From positions 43,597,253 through 43,661,252 of the forward strand of contig OU452199.1 in the NCBI GenBank assembly GCA_911728435.2: a DNA stretch of 64,000 bases, in the 5' to 3' direction. The position numbers and the translations under genes are program-made. How positions within the stretch are numbered: position 1 is the stretch's first letter; the number at the start of each line of letters is the position of its first letter. This document shows, one piece after another, positions 45,062 through 57,030 of the stretch. The notes under the pieces are model-generated. The model was given only the letters and a program-made list of their open reading frames with translations. It had not been told where the DNA came from and searched no databases. Source of the DNA: Apoderus coryli. Taxonomy: Eukaryota > Arthropoda > Insecta > Coleoptera > Attelabidae.

Positions 45062-45340
45062 TTTCATGTGACATCTGGTGTCCCTCAGGGGTCACATCTG
45101 TTAAATTTGTTTGCGAATGATATTGCCAAATGTTTTTAACAGCAACTGTAAGCTTTTTGCAAATGATCTGAAGATTTATAGGCGTTTTAAGCGTGAAATC
45201 AGACAAAGACGACTCTCGGATTTGGCATCCTATTGAAGTGACATAATGGCGCAGTGTTCGATTTCATTCAGTTTCTTCCCAATTCGTTACTTGTTGGACG
45301 CTAGGTCAGAGATGAATAAGATGAAACTTGATATTGATAG
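45062..45340 (+). pseudogene. LINE RT fragment, motif B to C
   Basis: FHVTSGVPQGSHLLNLFANDI spans motif B with loss of the GPLLF residues. After a frameshift CKLFANDLKIYRRFKREI is motif C with FAND for FADD, an Asp-to-Asn change. RLSDLASY follows. Truncated at both ends, and directly behind the Tc1-like relic. Confidence 0.6.
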
Positions 45341-46624
45341 TAATGATGAGTAACTTCTACAGTTATCAACATCACTGACCCCCTTGTATCTGAGGAACTC
45401 CCGTGTTATAAGAGTAACAGTGCATTAATTGGATGAAATCGACAACCTTACCTTAGGTAAAGAAACTCCAGGATTGCTTTTAACGCAGGTATATGATACA
45501 CATCGAGAATAATGTTTGTAACACGAGGCGTCTTGTCTGTGAAAGAGGAAGAAGAAAATTAGCAATAACTAGGTGCCTACGTCAGGTTGTAATGATAAAG
45601 TAGCTGAGTATCAGGTTAATTAGAATGTCGTGAAGTTTTTAAAAGCCATGGAATTTAATATCTACTTTTATCTTTACTTTAGTTATAAATACTGCCTTGA
45701 AAGCTATCAAATTAGAGTTATTAAATCCACAACAGTGGGTTGTGTAAACATTTTTGTTGACAAGACTACAAATAAACTTTCTTGAATTTTTTTTACACAT
45801 TCTTGGCAATAATTGGTCCAAACTGAATTGTTATTTAATCTTTTAGATACTAAAATGTTTTCTGTTGCTTTTCTAAACAAAATAATTTATTATAATAAAT
45901 AATCCAATTGATCACGCATTTATTTTTTTTAGAAATTTATCTCATATTTTTTTCTGCAAAAACGGGATGAAGCAACAAGCTAGGGCTTCGATAACAGTTC
46001 GGAAACCGTACACACTCGTATATATAATATAATCTAGATGGAATGTTTCTATTGTTGGTTTGGGATAAAACCTGGGGAGAACAAAAGTACCTCTACAATC
46101 TAGTGTAACACAAATAGGATAAAAAACGCTAGTGAAGATCAACAGATTAGGAATGTGGATGTCGTTCGTAACAGTATTACAGGAAAAGGTCAATATTGTG
46201 GTGCCGATATTATAGGGAAAATCGGTAATAGAAGGAAGGGAAACTGAAGTATAAGGGAAAGTCTATAGATGAAATAGTATATTTCAGATAAATATAAAAC
46301 TAACTATAGGTACAGTTAGAACTTGTTCTACGAAGCTTGAAATTTTAGAAACAAACTGTAATTTGTAATTGATTTGATTTTTTGATAAGTATACTGTATG
46401 TTCTTATTTCTGAGATTTCTGATTTATATTAAACCATCATCAGGACAATAAGGTATTGGTTCTGTGTAATCCATTTAATAATTTATTGTAATTGCTTCTT
46501 TTATTGCATATAACACAAAATAAGAACCCGACGTACTTACTAAATTAAGACGAAAAAAACAACTTCGTACGTAGCCAAAACAACCAATAACTTCATATAA
46601 ATTCCTTCTAAAATATTATGGCTT
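45341..46624. other. No gene recognised
   Basis: About 1.3 kb without a gene. On the minus strand, 46443-46414 reads CTGATGA, a weak 5-bp stem (GGTTT with AAATC) and then AGAAATC, a faint hammerhead-like arrangement. Confidence 0.35.
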
Positions 46625-46860
46625 TAACAATAATAATAATAATCGACTTTATTTACTTATATAGGACGAATTCTAGCCTAATGGCCACTCATACTTAACC
46701 CTCAATACTTACATAATACAATAAATCAAACTTAAAACTAAACCTAAAAATTAACAAAACTATTAACTTACCAAACACACACAATAATAATCAAAATAAT
46801 AACAATAATAATATATGATAATACAAAAAATCTTACTACCACTTATCAGAAGGCAGCTAA
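46625..46860 (-). mobile_element. LINE 3' tail (minus strand)
   Basis: An (AAT)n run at about 46629-46643 followed by CGACTTTATTTAC reads on the minus strand as a polyadenylation-like AATAAAGTCG with trinucleotide tail, the same design as the confirmed LINE ends here. No reverse transcriptase follows, so only part of a 3' UTR is present. Confidence 0.4.
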
Positions 46861-49054
46861 AAAAGAATAGTTGAATTACGAGCCCATAAAGTACTTAGTA
46901 TTTAAGAATTATTGTTATCTTTAATATTATATTTCGCTTATGTTTGTATTTTACTTCATATAAATCTGTTTTGCTAATTAAATATAAATTATTCTCAAAC
47001 TAATAGCTGTAAAGAAAAGATTTGAAGTTTTTACTGCGATTATAATGACTTCTCAATCTCCCGAATCAGCGACTGGACAAACACCCATTGTTTTTTTATT
47101 CACCCTTTATATATTATTTGATATGGGAAACCGTGACACCCTCCAACTACTAGCTTCTGTATATAATAATAAAAGTCCGACATTTAATTTACATGAAGGT
47201 ACTTCGATGTTCAAAAGTGAGACCACACTGTATTTAAAACATGTCATCCTTGGAACAAGAAAACACGGTCCATCTGTTTCTGAAAGTTGAACAAAGAAAT
47301 GAGACAAAAATTATATATTTTTGTTATTCATTTACCTACTTGTAGATGTGTTTATTGCTCTTCGTAAAACCCATATCAATAAACGAGAAGATAGATAGAA
47401 AACAGACCCTTAAATTTTATGACTAAAAGGACAGTTTAGGAACATTTGTTAACAATCTACTTATTAACATTAACAAAAATATTGTATTTCCCAAACTAAT
47501 AGAAAATATCTATAAAATCACCCAACTAGTATACATAATGCCAGTGGCGTGGTGTCTTATTACAAGACTTTGGCCAGTTTGCACCCTCTTTGGATACCCT
47601 TCAGTTGGTCCCTGAACCAGGAAGCTGCGAGTGTGTTTAAAATGCATAGTGTCCTCCCACGGGAGGGAACGGAATTTATTCGTAATTTTAATTGTGGAAA
47701 ATACTATACTGGGGGCTTCAAAATTTTCGATTCTATTATTAATAAATAGAAATTATAATATCTGAGTTACCCCAAATGGAACACACTGTATATTTTAGTA
47801 TTACTAAATCAATGGTTTTCAAAAACCTCCTAAGGTATCCTATACCTAAACCTTCAAGTTTCAAAGTTATTCAGAACAATTTGAAATTTATTTGAATTTA
47901 TGTTATTCGCGGAATCATAATTATTCAACCTCGCCTAAATTTTAATGGAATAGATTGTTTATAATTATGAATAGAATCTAATTTAGTTCATGTGCAAATC
48001 CCAAAGGCCTAGCGTTTTATATAAATCAAATAGGTCTCAACCGTTTCCCCCGTAATAAATAGGGAATAAGTAGATACGATGTCTTGTGATGAAGAAAATA
48101 CTGTGCGCTCAGATAAGGCCCAGCAAGCTGAATTGCATCTGCTTCCAGGCATTGATATGAAAAAGAGTATTGCGTTTTCAAAAAAGATCGAAATTGGAAT
48201 GAAATGACTGGGTTGGGTTGCTCAAGCGGCTCAATTCTATTGAGTATCACATGTTTATGTGCAAAATTCATTCCCAAATTGCTCAGAGATGAATAATAGT
48301 AGACGCTTCGCTGTGAAGTCGCTCTTGACAACTTGATGAAACTGCGCTTAGGACAGTCGCTATATGAGTGACAAGTTATAGGATTCAGGCTGTATGGTTG
48401 AATACGTATCCCCTGGATTCAAACGTCTTCAATATTTCTTAAATTCTTAATTGACTCGTCCATAAAGAAGAGTATTTTCCGATCTTGTTACTTAAATTCC
48501 ATTGTCTTTAAAAGCAAACAAATGGACTCCTAATGAGATACATTAGGTTACTTCCAATTCATAAAGATTTTAATAAACGAATAACAGTCCCTGATTACAT
48601 TAACTTGTAAAATGGAATTTAAAATAAATTTCCATTATATTCCCCGTTCCTTATCCAATTCATTTCATGTTTTCGAGGTTTTTCCCGCACTCAAATCTCC
48701 ATCGTCGTCTCTTTAAAACAGAGTAAATCGCATTTACATCCCATCTGCATCATTGTCGTTCAATTTGGGAAATAGAATTGTCTGTTTAGAATATCCGGGA
48801 CCACTTGCTCCCTCTTGTTATCTCTCTCCCTCTCTCTGGTCGTTTTATTTTATTTTTGTTTCTGTTTTTAACAGTTTTTTCTCTGGACGAGTAATTTAAC
48901 ATAAAATGCAATGCCGCATGTTTAGCAAATGAAATAGTTTTACTAATAAATGATTAAAAAATAGTTCACATCACTAGGTTCAAAATAAGTGGGACCCTTC
49001 ACTATTTAATCATTAATTGTCATAGGTTTGCTTTGATTTTGCTTCTAATTCTAG
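46861..49054. other. No gene recognised
   Basis: About 2.2 kb. A pyrimidine-rich stretch (about 48785-48850, TCTCTCTCCCTCTCTCT) stands out. The 101-codon minus-strand frame at 48026-48331 has no family features. Confidence 0.4.
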
Positions 49055-49121
49055 CGGCCGACGCGACTTCTGGACAGAAAGATGTTCTGCCGACTGCAGC
49101 CACTAGCAACATTCAAAACAG
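49055..49121 (+). CDS. Speculative small exon, in phase with the signal-peptide exon
   Basis: A GC-rich 67-bp patch in AT-rich DNA follows TTTGCTTCTAATTCTAG, a fair acceptor. Joined in phase to the exon ending at 7340 it is open for 22 codons (containing DATSGQKDVLPTAATSNIQN). The possible donor G|GTTTTC is weak. If not spliced the frame stops six codons later. It lies 41.7 kb downstream, and no other exon supports it. Chance remains the likelier explanation. Confidence 0.15.
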
Positions 49122-50089
49122 GTTTTCATTTAGATAATTGATGCAGGCCGCATACAAACCGCGATATCAAGGCCATAGTTCTCTGGTGGCGAGGAATTTG
49201 CCGACCATACGCATCTGGTATGGGTTTATTTGGGACATAGTGTAAAAGAAATTTGATTGCGTGTAAAATACATTTACCACTGTGTATAAATCCAATACAC
49301 TCATGAGTGGAAAATTGGGGTTGACTTTCAACTAAACAGACAAAATAGGCTTTTATTTTACATAAAAAAAAATACTTTAACTTTCATTTTACAACATGCG
49401 TGATGGCTGGCAACTTACATAAAGTTTACGTAACTTACTTAGATCAATAAACTCTGCAAATTCTGCCGAATCTTGCAATATTTTCAATCACCCTTTATAT
49501 TTGTGAAATTTAGTTTCATCTAACCACGAAAACTTCGATTGTGACCGCCTCCCGGAAAAAAAGTAATTTTCGTATTTCATTAAACACTTCAATCACACAA
49601 AAAGAAAATTAAAAATCTGCAATTGGTAAGGTTGTAATTAAAATTAGTTTCCTGTCAGAATCTGCGGGAGCGAAATTTAACGCTAGGAACCAAATAAAAA
49701 TATTCGACTCCAAACACAAAATAATACAAAAAAATAAGGGTAAAGCAGAGGAAAGAAATTACCACCACCGAGTTAATTATTTTCTGAAAGTTGGCGCTGA
49801 TGCTGCGTGTAAAATCGAAAATTAAAGCTAATGAAAAACCATCTTTGTGGGTGGTAAATTAACTTTTCGCACTCCATTTTATAACAATAAATCAACTTAA
49901 TTTACCGTGTAGTTTAGGATATTTATTGCTCAATGTCACAATTATTATTTCCTTATGAGAAAAGCGTTAATTTAAATTTTCGACTAAGATACACGACCAG
50001 AACTGTACCGTGGATAGGATGGAAACTTCCACTGTGAAGAGGATACGTATTCAACCATTGTGTGTCTAAAAAAAAAAGAAACGACTGAC
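49122..50089. other. No gene recognised
   Basis: The first 100 bp remain relatively GC-rich (a 34-codon frame at about 49140-49245). The rest is AT-rich and unassigned. Confidence 0.35.
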
Positions 50090-50240
50090 GTAATTTAAAT
50101 GCAGGAATATTTAGTATGATGACGGATGGACAGAGGGAGTGGTCGGATTATTGGCATACACTTCAGATTTGACATATCCCCATAAGAAGAAATTCATATC
50201 GATTAAATCTAAACTACGTAGAGGAAATTTCACGAGCTCG
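50090..50240 (-). pseudogene. DUF4817-family transposase C-terminal relic
   Basis: The minus strand reads LVKFPLRSLDLIDMNFFLWG and YVKSEVYANNPT, matching WPPRSPDLTPLDFFLWGYVKxxVY, the block around the last catalytic Asp in IS630/mariner-type transposases. Changes such as LRSLDL for PRSPDL show decay. The upstream minus-strand frame (to 50491) does not match the family. Confidence 0.6.
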
Positions 50241-51504
50241 CATGGCTATGGGCAATGCTCTATAACATTGTCATATAACGTTTCCAATTTGTAACTGAAC
50301 TCGAGACGAGATCGCAGCCCATACAGTGAGTAAGTCAGAGATATCGCTCCATAGTCACATCTGAGGCAACCGCAGTTTCGCGAGCATTGGAATGATGCTG
50401 CTTCACTTGCTTCATAAGACAAGCCACCTACTAATGATAAATCGTGCGAGTCCACGAAACGGCGGTCCAGTGAAAATACAAGCCTGTACAACTCTAGGTT
50501 GATGTTGTTAGGAATTGGATCTAATGAGGGCCGTGACCTCCTGCTCAGGCGTTAAGCAGTAGATGTCGTTAAAGACATCTCTTTTAAAAATCATTAAGTT
50601 ATTTACAATTTTTGACAATTTAATAACAGTTTGTGGCCGATAGAAAACAAAAACAATTTGCAATTACATTTCCAACCACAAATAATTATCGTCCTTCCTT
50701 TCTTTCATTTTCCTCTATGCCAAGGTCGTTTTCCACTTACACTTAGTTGAAGAGGTTTTTCTTTTATTTTCCTATTCCAGCCACATCGAAATTAATACGA
50801 TCTCATTCGTATTACTTTAAAATGTGGAAAAAATAACGCTGAAAATATCCATTATCTCAATACGGCGGTAGAATTTTAATTTGAATTTTAACTTAAAATA
50901 CAAGAGAAGCTCGGAGGAAATTGGAAATAACATGAGGGTCTAAGAGGTCTTTCTAATGAGTGGAAAGGAATTATTCTCGTATATTGAAGGAGTGGAAATC
51001 TCAAAACAAAATTACCGATAATTGATAGAAAGGAACTCTTGATTTCTAATTTAAACTATAAGTTTGTGTTAAAATTACTTTATTGCTACTTTTGACGTAC
51101 TGTATGACTTTTTTTTACTAATACCAGATTTTCTTTTCATCATTTTACAAAATCAGTGCAGAAAAAAAAATTTGGAAAAAACTTTTGATTGCCTTTGCAA
51201 ATATTCGACGTTTGAGCCAATTCTCAAAATAGTTTTCTTCTCTGAATATTTTTTTCAGAAACATTGTTTGGAAAGGCTTCGACCGCTTCTTGAGGTGATA
51301 GAAATCGCTGTCAACGTTAGGTGTTTTTTTTAAAGGGTCCGATAGTACTGCAGGCTCATGGGCTTATTGTGAAAAGTCCACATAAAACCACCCAATCCAA
51401 CAATCCTGAACCCTCCACTAACTTCTGGAGTTCAGTTATGTGTTGAACGTCAATATCTGCTGGCGCAATACACCGTCTTACATTGTCTGAAACTAGTCCA
51501 CACT
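50241..51504. other. No gene recognised
   Basis: Unassigned DNA of about 1.26 kb, partly open on the minus strand (50246-50491) without motifs. Confidence 0.35.
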
Positions 51505-52270
51505 GGTTTTATGTATGTAAAACTTTTTAATAAATTGCCAAACAAAGTAAAGGAAATACAAAATTTAAAAACATTTAAAAATTAAACTAAAGATATACTT
51601 TTGAATTTAGAACCTTATTACCGATTTTCTCTTTGCTGTCTTGTAATATGGCCAATAGAAGAAAGTTACATTCGTTGGCCCTTTCTCACAAAATTATTTT
51701 ATCTAAAACTCCGCCATATTTGTTTCAAAGGATTACCTACCGCACTGATGTTCACAATGTGAACGTCCGACGCAAGGACATAATTACTGTTCTGCAGCAT
51801 CGAACAACCATGTTTCGGAGGTCCTTCTGCTATAACTTTGCCAATCTATATAATGAAATTGATCCTGATTTTAAAGCATTCCCTAATGTAAAATTTAAGA
51901 GACTCCTGTACAAAAAATTGTTTGCTGAGCAGGCTACTCTCATTTATTTTCTAATGCTGTGTGACCGTAATTATTTTGGGCTTGGGAAGCAGTGTGATTA
52001 TACAATTATAGTCTAAATTTTTATTTTTGTAGTTTATTATGATCTTCTTTCTATGTTTTTTAATATTTTTTTTATGTGTATATTAGGTATACTAGGTCCT
52101 TGCTGAAAATCAGCTTTGCTGAGCTTGATGCTTTTGGCATTTCTCTTTTTATGGGATTATATCTTTGTAAAATAAGACTGCATATAGCTTTAATTATTAT
52201 TTTTTTTTGTTGTTGTACTCAAGTAAATTAATTAATTATTATTATTATTATTATTATTATTAAATAAAAA
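51505..52270 (+). mobile_element. LINE C-terminal fragments and 3' UTR
   Basis: Two C-terminal pieces lie in series. Near 51510-51620, YVKLFNKLPNKVKEIQNLKT and TKDILL match the end of one Jockey-like protein. From 51633, HSLALSHKIILSKTPPYLF, RITYRTDVHNVNVRRKD and FRRSFCYNFANLYNEID match the end of another; its frame closes at 52014-52016. The 3' UTR carries AATCAGCTTTGCTGAGCTTG (about 52109-52128), the same hairpin block as at 30726-30745, and ends in (ATT)n at 52236-52262 near AATAAA. Confidence 0.65.
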
Positions 52271-52526
52271 TTGAAGTTTATATAATAGAATGAATTATTG
52301 TATGCATACATTATTTGATTTTTTGGTCGTTGTTTCGGTTTTTTTTCTTTTCTTGTATGGTATGGGTAGATTTATTCAAATTGGTTTTGTTTTCGGACTT
52401 TCATTTGGTGTAATGTACAATTGAAATAAATAAAAATATATACAAATTATTATTATTAAAACTTTGTACTTAAAAAGTTAAATATATCGTTTCTACAGTC
52501 TATCTTTTTTGACCATTGTTCTATTT

Positions 52527-52680
52527 ATGAACGCTTACGTAAACAAGTTTTTAGATTCTGCACTTTGTAACTTATATTATATCAAAACTATATTTAATTA
52601 GCCAAATTTTCTGGTATGTTAAAGTATTTTTTTTCGTTTATAACCCCTTTTACACAATTTGTGAACGCATGTGTAAACCA
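52527..52680. repeat. Diverged copy of the 141-bp tandem repeat
   Basis: TTATGAACGC, ACGTAAACAAG, ATATCAAAACTATATTTAATT and AGCCAAATTTTCTGGTAT follow the order of the units at 12373-13077. The next unit starts at about 52658 with GTGAACGCATGTGTAAACC. Confidence 0.65.
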
Positions 52681-53130
52681 GTTCTTCTATGTGACGTTTT
52701 CCAATTTTCTATGCATACAGCATCTTAGCTAAGAAAACGGACGATACGAACCTTAGAAAGTGGAAATACTGCTAATGTTTTAGTTGCTTGTATAAATACA
52801 TAACGCAAATACTGCATTCTATTTTAGCCAGAAAGCTGTAAAAATGTTGTAGAGAACAGTGTAACTCCAAATTAGGAGAATGTGGAGATACTGCCTTTTA
52901 GTTTAGGACGGCAGAACAGACAGACTTAAAGTAAAAAAAAAAGATAACAAAAGCGAAAACTGGCAACTAGGCGTTTGGGTGTATAGTAGATAACACAAAG
53001 GCGAAATAGTGAAATGTAGGCAGCTATTATGCATCATTAAACTTCTACACATTAGTGCAGACGCTTTGTTGTGTAATTATACAAACGGTTTTTATTATTT
53101 TTTATAAGCAGAGTGGAAAAAACAGAGCTG
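52681..53130. other. No gene recognised
   Basis: About 450 bp of unassigned DNA between the satellite copy and the MITE. Confidence 0.35.
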
Positions 53131-53287
53131 AATTATGGGTATGACCAGTGGCGGGACCCCTGTATCTCGGACACAAAGGAGATTAGGATATGATTCTTTA
53201 AATTTTCTTTCTATTTTTCTATGTGGCACTTAATCAGACTTGTTTCTATTCTTTATAAACAATCGGCCACTGGTCATATCCATAATT
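53131..53287. mobile_element. 157-bp MITE
   Basis: Terminal inverted repeats of 22 bp (53131-53152 and 53266-53287) match at 21 positions and contain TATGACCAGTGGC. The interior has no coding capacity. The CAGTGGC within the repeat recalls hAT ends but the superfamily is not settled. Confidence 0.7.
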
Positions 53288-53713
53288 AAGGTCTATTTTT
53301 TCGACTCTGAGGTGCCAAAGTACTAAAACTTTTTATCCAAGAATTTGTAAATTAGCAAATTTAAATTTGGTGACCTTATTAGACGCCAAAAACGCAATAT
53401 TAAGAGCAATTTAATTGCACAAATTTTTTCACAGAATGCCTATGAGCTTTAATAATAAAATATTTGTATTTCCCATTCAATTTAGAAACTTTTTGGTCTG
53501 TTGCTCTTTTTTTCGAAATGGAATTCGGACGGCCTTCTCCTTACAGAAAGGTCTAATGTAAACCACCACCTTTATTGTTTCTCTCAATATCGTTTTTTCT
53601 TTGAGCTAGACAAAAATCTGATATCTTCCCTTATTTTTATTTAAGAATTTTTGATTCTTGGGGTCATCAAAAACACAATTCTAATTACGCATGTTAATTA
53701 TCTTTACATCTCG

Positions 53714-53745
53714 TGCGACGGTGCCATGATTTGCACCTTCATCAG
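53714..53745 (-). ncRNA. Hammerhead-like core lacking its GAAAC box
   Basis: On the minus strand CTGATGA (53745-53739) precedes a stem GGTGC/GGCACC with an ATCATG-containing loop, and then GTCGCACGA follows at once. Against the right-arm copy, exactly the five bases GAAAC are missing. Confidence 0.5.
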
Positions 53746-53815
53746 GCTTTCCAACTAGAAAACAATTTGTGTAAAATAATTATTTTCGAACAATTTTGTT
53801 TTCTAGTTGGACAGC

Positions 53816-53849
53816 CTGATAAAGGTGCAAATCATGGCACCGAAACGTC
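53816..53849 (+). ncRNA. Hammerhead-like core with CTGATAA
   Basis: CTGATAA (53816-53822; one change from CTGATGA), stem II GGTGC (53824-53828) with GCACC (53837-53841), loop AAATCATG, then GAAAC (53842-53846) and GTC (53847-53849). The G-to-A change hits a core position, so cleavage is unlikely. Confidence 0.5.
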
Positions 53850-53960
53850 ACACTAGAGGTAAAGATGATTTTTTTTCACAGCATAATAAACATGCATAAT
53901 TAGGATTGTGTTTTTGAAAACTCTAATAACGCCAAGAATCAAAAATTCTTAAAAAAAAAT

Positions 53961-55700
53961 CTAATATAAATTGATCAGCTGCACCTCAATTTTTGGCTTT
54001 ATTTTACATAAACTACAAACCAACATGTCAAAATCCATGTATCATTGAAAAGAGGAACTTAAGAGCCCTTAAAATTTATCTATCAAGACCCCATTTTATA
54101 TTTAGAAATTCATTATTGAAAGTCTTTTTTTGTTGAGCAACGAAGTTGAGAGGGTTGTATTCAATAGATTTAATTCTAGCTTTTCTATTGGGCAACGCTA
54201 AAACAAGAAGCTTTATCCCACACACAGTGGCCTAAGATTCATGATGCTATGTATGGAGAAGCCTCTCCTCCAATTATTGCAGTGATAGGTATAACGAACT
54301 CAAAAATGACCGACCATTCATATCATCAACTGCTGAAAGAGTCCTTATGGAAGTGAATCGTAAGGTGTGATCCTCATTGACTATTTGGTGAACGCAAGAA
54401 CAATCAAGGAGCAGTAGGTATTATAGTGATTTATTCACGAAAAATTGCACAAAAACGGCCTCCTTTGCTAAAATAACGCTCCAGCTGACTCATCCTGAAT
54501 CGCAATGGCGCAGTCTCAGGCAGAGCTATAGTCTACATACATAGAATCATATGAATGCACCCAAATATAATTTTTTTTTGCATAACATGTGTTAAAACTT
54601 AAAACGGGACGCTTTATAACAGATTATAATTTAGGGCATTACATTTTCCGATCTTCTTTATAATATGCTTTTTGTTTTTTCGTATTTACAGTTAATCTCC
54701 TATTTTTTGTGTTCGTTATTTTACATTAAACATAATTACCGGAAATGATTCGCTTTATTTATTATATCTCTGGAAAAGCTAAAAGCACTTCTATTTTCTG
54801 GCGCGCAATTTTCCGTGTAAGTCCTCTATGGATTTAATTAAAAGCGGAAAAGTTGAATCCAGTTGTAAAACGGTTTATAATACGGTTTGTATGTTGGCAT
54901 TGTCAAATTGTGAAAAAAAAGGAATTATTATTCACAATAATTGAGACCAAACTGTATCTCCGGAACAACAATTCTATTGTTATTAAAAAAATGTGTATGT
55001 AGAAAATAAAAGGCCAATCTGTCACCGCTATCGAAAATTTAGGTATGAATTTAGAGGACAAGACAAAGCAACTACTCCATTGCCTAATAATACTACAGGC
55101 TTTGAAAGACAAGCACAAGTTTTCTAAATAAATAAATAAACAATGTTTTAGAAGTAATACCTTTTAGTGATTGACCCCAAAACTTTAGAGATCCTCAGTT
55201 TCATTGGACGAGGGATATTATCAGTGTTATGTTGTCACCAATTTCTTAGGAAACAGTTTTCTGGCGAGAAACAATGTCGCAATTTCTTCTTTTTTATTAT
55301 TTTTGTTGAAACGATTGTAATTTACTTTTAATTGAAACTATGCAACTGACCTAATATTTTACTTTAAAAAATTTAAAATGTATGGCATTTGATTTGTAAG
55401 ATGCTGTTTGGAATTTCTATGAAGTTTGGCCTTTTCACCCATATGCACTAAATCATCAAAAAGTACACAGAAAAACTTTTTTATATCGTCCATATTTTTC
55501 ATAAATGTTTTTATTAAATTCTCTTACATTACTAAACTTTTTCCCCGGCTTGTGGAAGACACTTCAATATTTAAGTCAGGCGTAGGACGTCCATTTTGTT
55601 TAACTTGAAGTTTTCCATCAATGCTTTTTAAATTAGCAAATTAACAAAACCAACACACTCAAGCCCCTCGTAGCTCGCGAAGAGAATTCTGGTAGCTCGC
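53961..55700. other. No gene recognised
   Basis: About 1.7 kb of AT-rich DNA. Short frames (54903-55118 minus, 55426-55608 plus) have no motifs. Confidence 0.4.
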
Positions 55701-56210
55701 TTCCCTAATAATGGGGTCGTAATTTACGCAGGACAATGATATTATGAAGAGCTATTTGCATGCGAAACGACATTCTTCGGAACGGTCATTAAGGATAGTT
55801 TCTTAGGTCTTGATTAGGTTCTGTATGATAGCGTCCTATACCAAACCAAGGCCCCAAAAAATTGAAATCTGTTTTCCTAAAAATGGGGTCGTGAAATTTA
55901 CGCAGGACAATGATGTTATGAAGGGCTATTTGCATGCCAAACGACATTCTTCGGAACGGTCATTAAGGATAGTTTCTAAGGTCTGGATTAGGTCCTGTAT
56001 GATAGCGTCCTATACCAAACCAAGGCACCATAAAATTGAAATCTGTTTTCCTAATAATGGGGTCGTGAAATTTACGCAGGACAATGATGTTATGAAGGGC
56101 TATTTGCATGCCAAACGACATTCTTCGGAACGGTCATTAAGGATAGTTTTTTAGGTCTTGATTAGGTCCTGTATGATAGCGTCCTATACCACACCAAGGG
56201 CCCAAAAACA
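55701..56210 (+). repeat. Tandem array, 172-174-bp unit, three copies
   Basis: ATGGGGTCGT occurs at 55711, 55883 and 56057, a spacing of 172 and 174 bp. Copies are about 95 per cent alike by eye. Because 174 is 58 codons, the second and third units stay in one open frame (55810-56154) that repeats a 58-residue peptide containing VKFTQDNDVMKGYLHAKRHS. The first unit lacks a base and is out of frame. An A run at 56220-56234 follows. It is most simply a recent satellite-like expansion, not a gene. Confidence 0.85.
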
Positions 56211-56234
56211 CTATACATTAAAAAAAAAAAAAAA

Positions 56235-57030
56235 GTAGCTCACTGTACATTCTACAATTACCGAAGGTGCTCAAAACATTCAGAAGACTGGTGACCACTG
56301 ATACATACTATAAGATACTATACAATAACTATAAGCGCGACGAATTGCTTTGTATACATATATATCAAACGTACCGACACGAGGTGAAGTAACTGTATAT
56401 TATTTTAAGCTGTGATAATACTGCTGTGACGTAAGTGACGATTTAAAAATTTTAAATTGAATAAAATAGTCGAAAACTATAAAACAATGCTGAATCTACA
56501 TACCTATCGGAACTTCATAAACTTTAAACGCAACAAATCATTATTTTAAACCTAGAATATTACAATAGTGTTTAACAAATGCTAAACATATTGGTAAAAA
56601 AACGCTCAAAACTAGAATAAAAGGTTTGGCAGCTATCACTTGACCTTTTTTTATTGAATAAAATACAATGGCGACTTTTTAAATTATTGCAATTGTGCAT
56701 TAACCATTATTCCTTATTACTAGTTCACTTTCAAACATATCTAATCTATTTAAACCTCCATCAAATCTTCCGTAACAATATGTTTGCTCTCTACAGGTTT
56801 TTTTTTCGTGTTACATTTAGCAAATAGGTCCTAAAAGTCCTATAAAACCCACATGATTTGAGTAGAAGCAAAGTAAAAGATAACCTTTAAATATATACGT
56901 ATACATCCGATGATAGTGAAAAGGATTGGGATTCTATTTCCATCCTCTTTTCCTATTAGTTTCTTTCTGCCTGATGTTATATTATGTTATGTTAGGGACA
57001 AAGCATGTATGGGGGCTGAAAAACATGGTG
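56235..57030. other. No gene recognised
   Basis: Unassigned AT-rich DNA of about 800 bp. Confidence 0.4.

Larger units (their letters stand above)
53640..53960. mobile_element. Inverted pair of PLE-type 3' ends with hammerhead-like cores
   Basis: Two arms of roughly 130-150 bp face each other around 53771-53800. Landmarks shared by the right arm and the reverse complement of the left are TTTTCTAGTTGGA, GCCTGAT-A, GGTGCAAATCATGGCACC, TAGAG/CGAGA, AAAGAT and AATTCTTAA-type ends. Long complementary arms holding a CTGATGA/GAAAC core fit the inverted pseudo-LTR arrangement known for Penelope-like elements. No reverse transcriptase is present. Confidence 0.6.

Noticed and set aside
48026..48331. 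101-codon minus-strand gene
   Set aside because: No family features, and no regulatory or splice signals around it.
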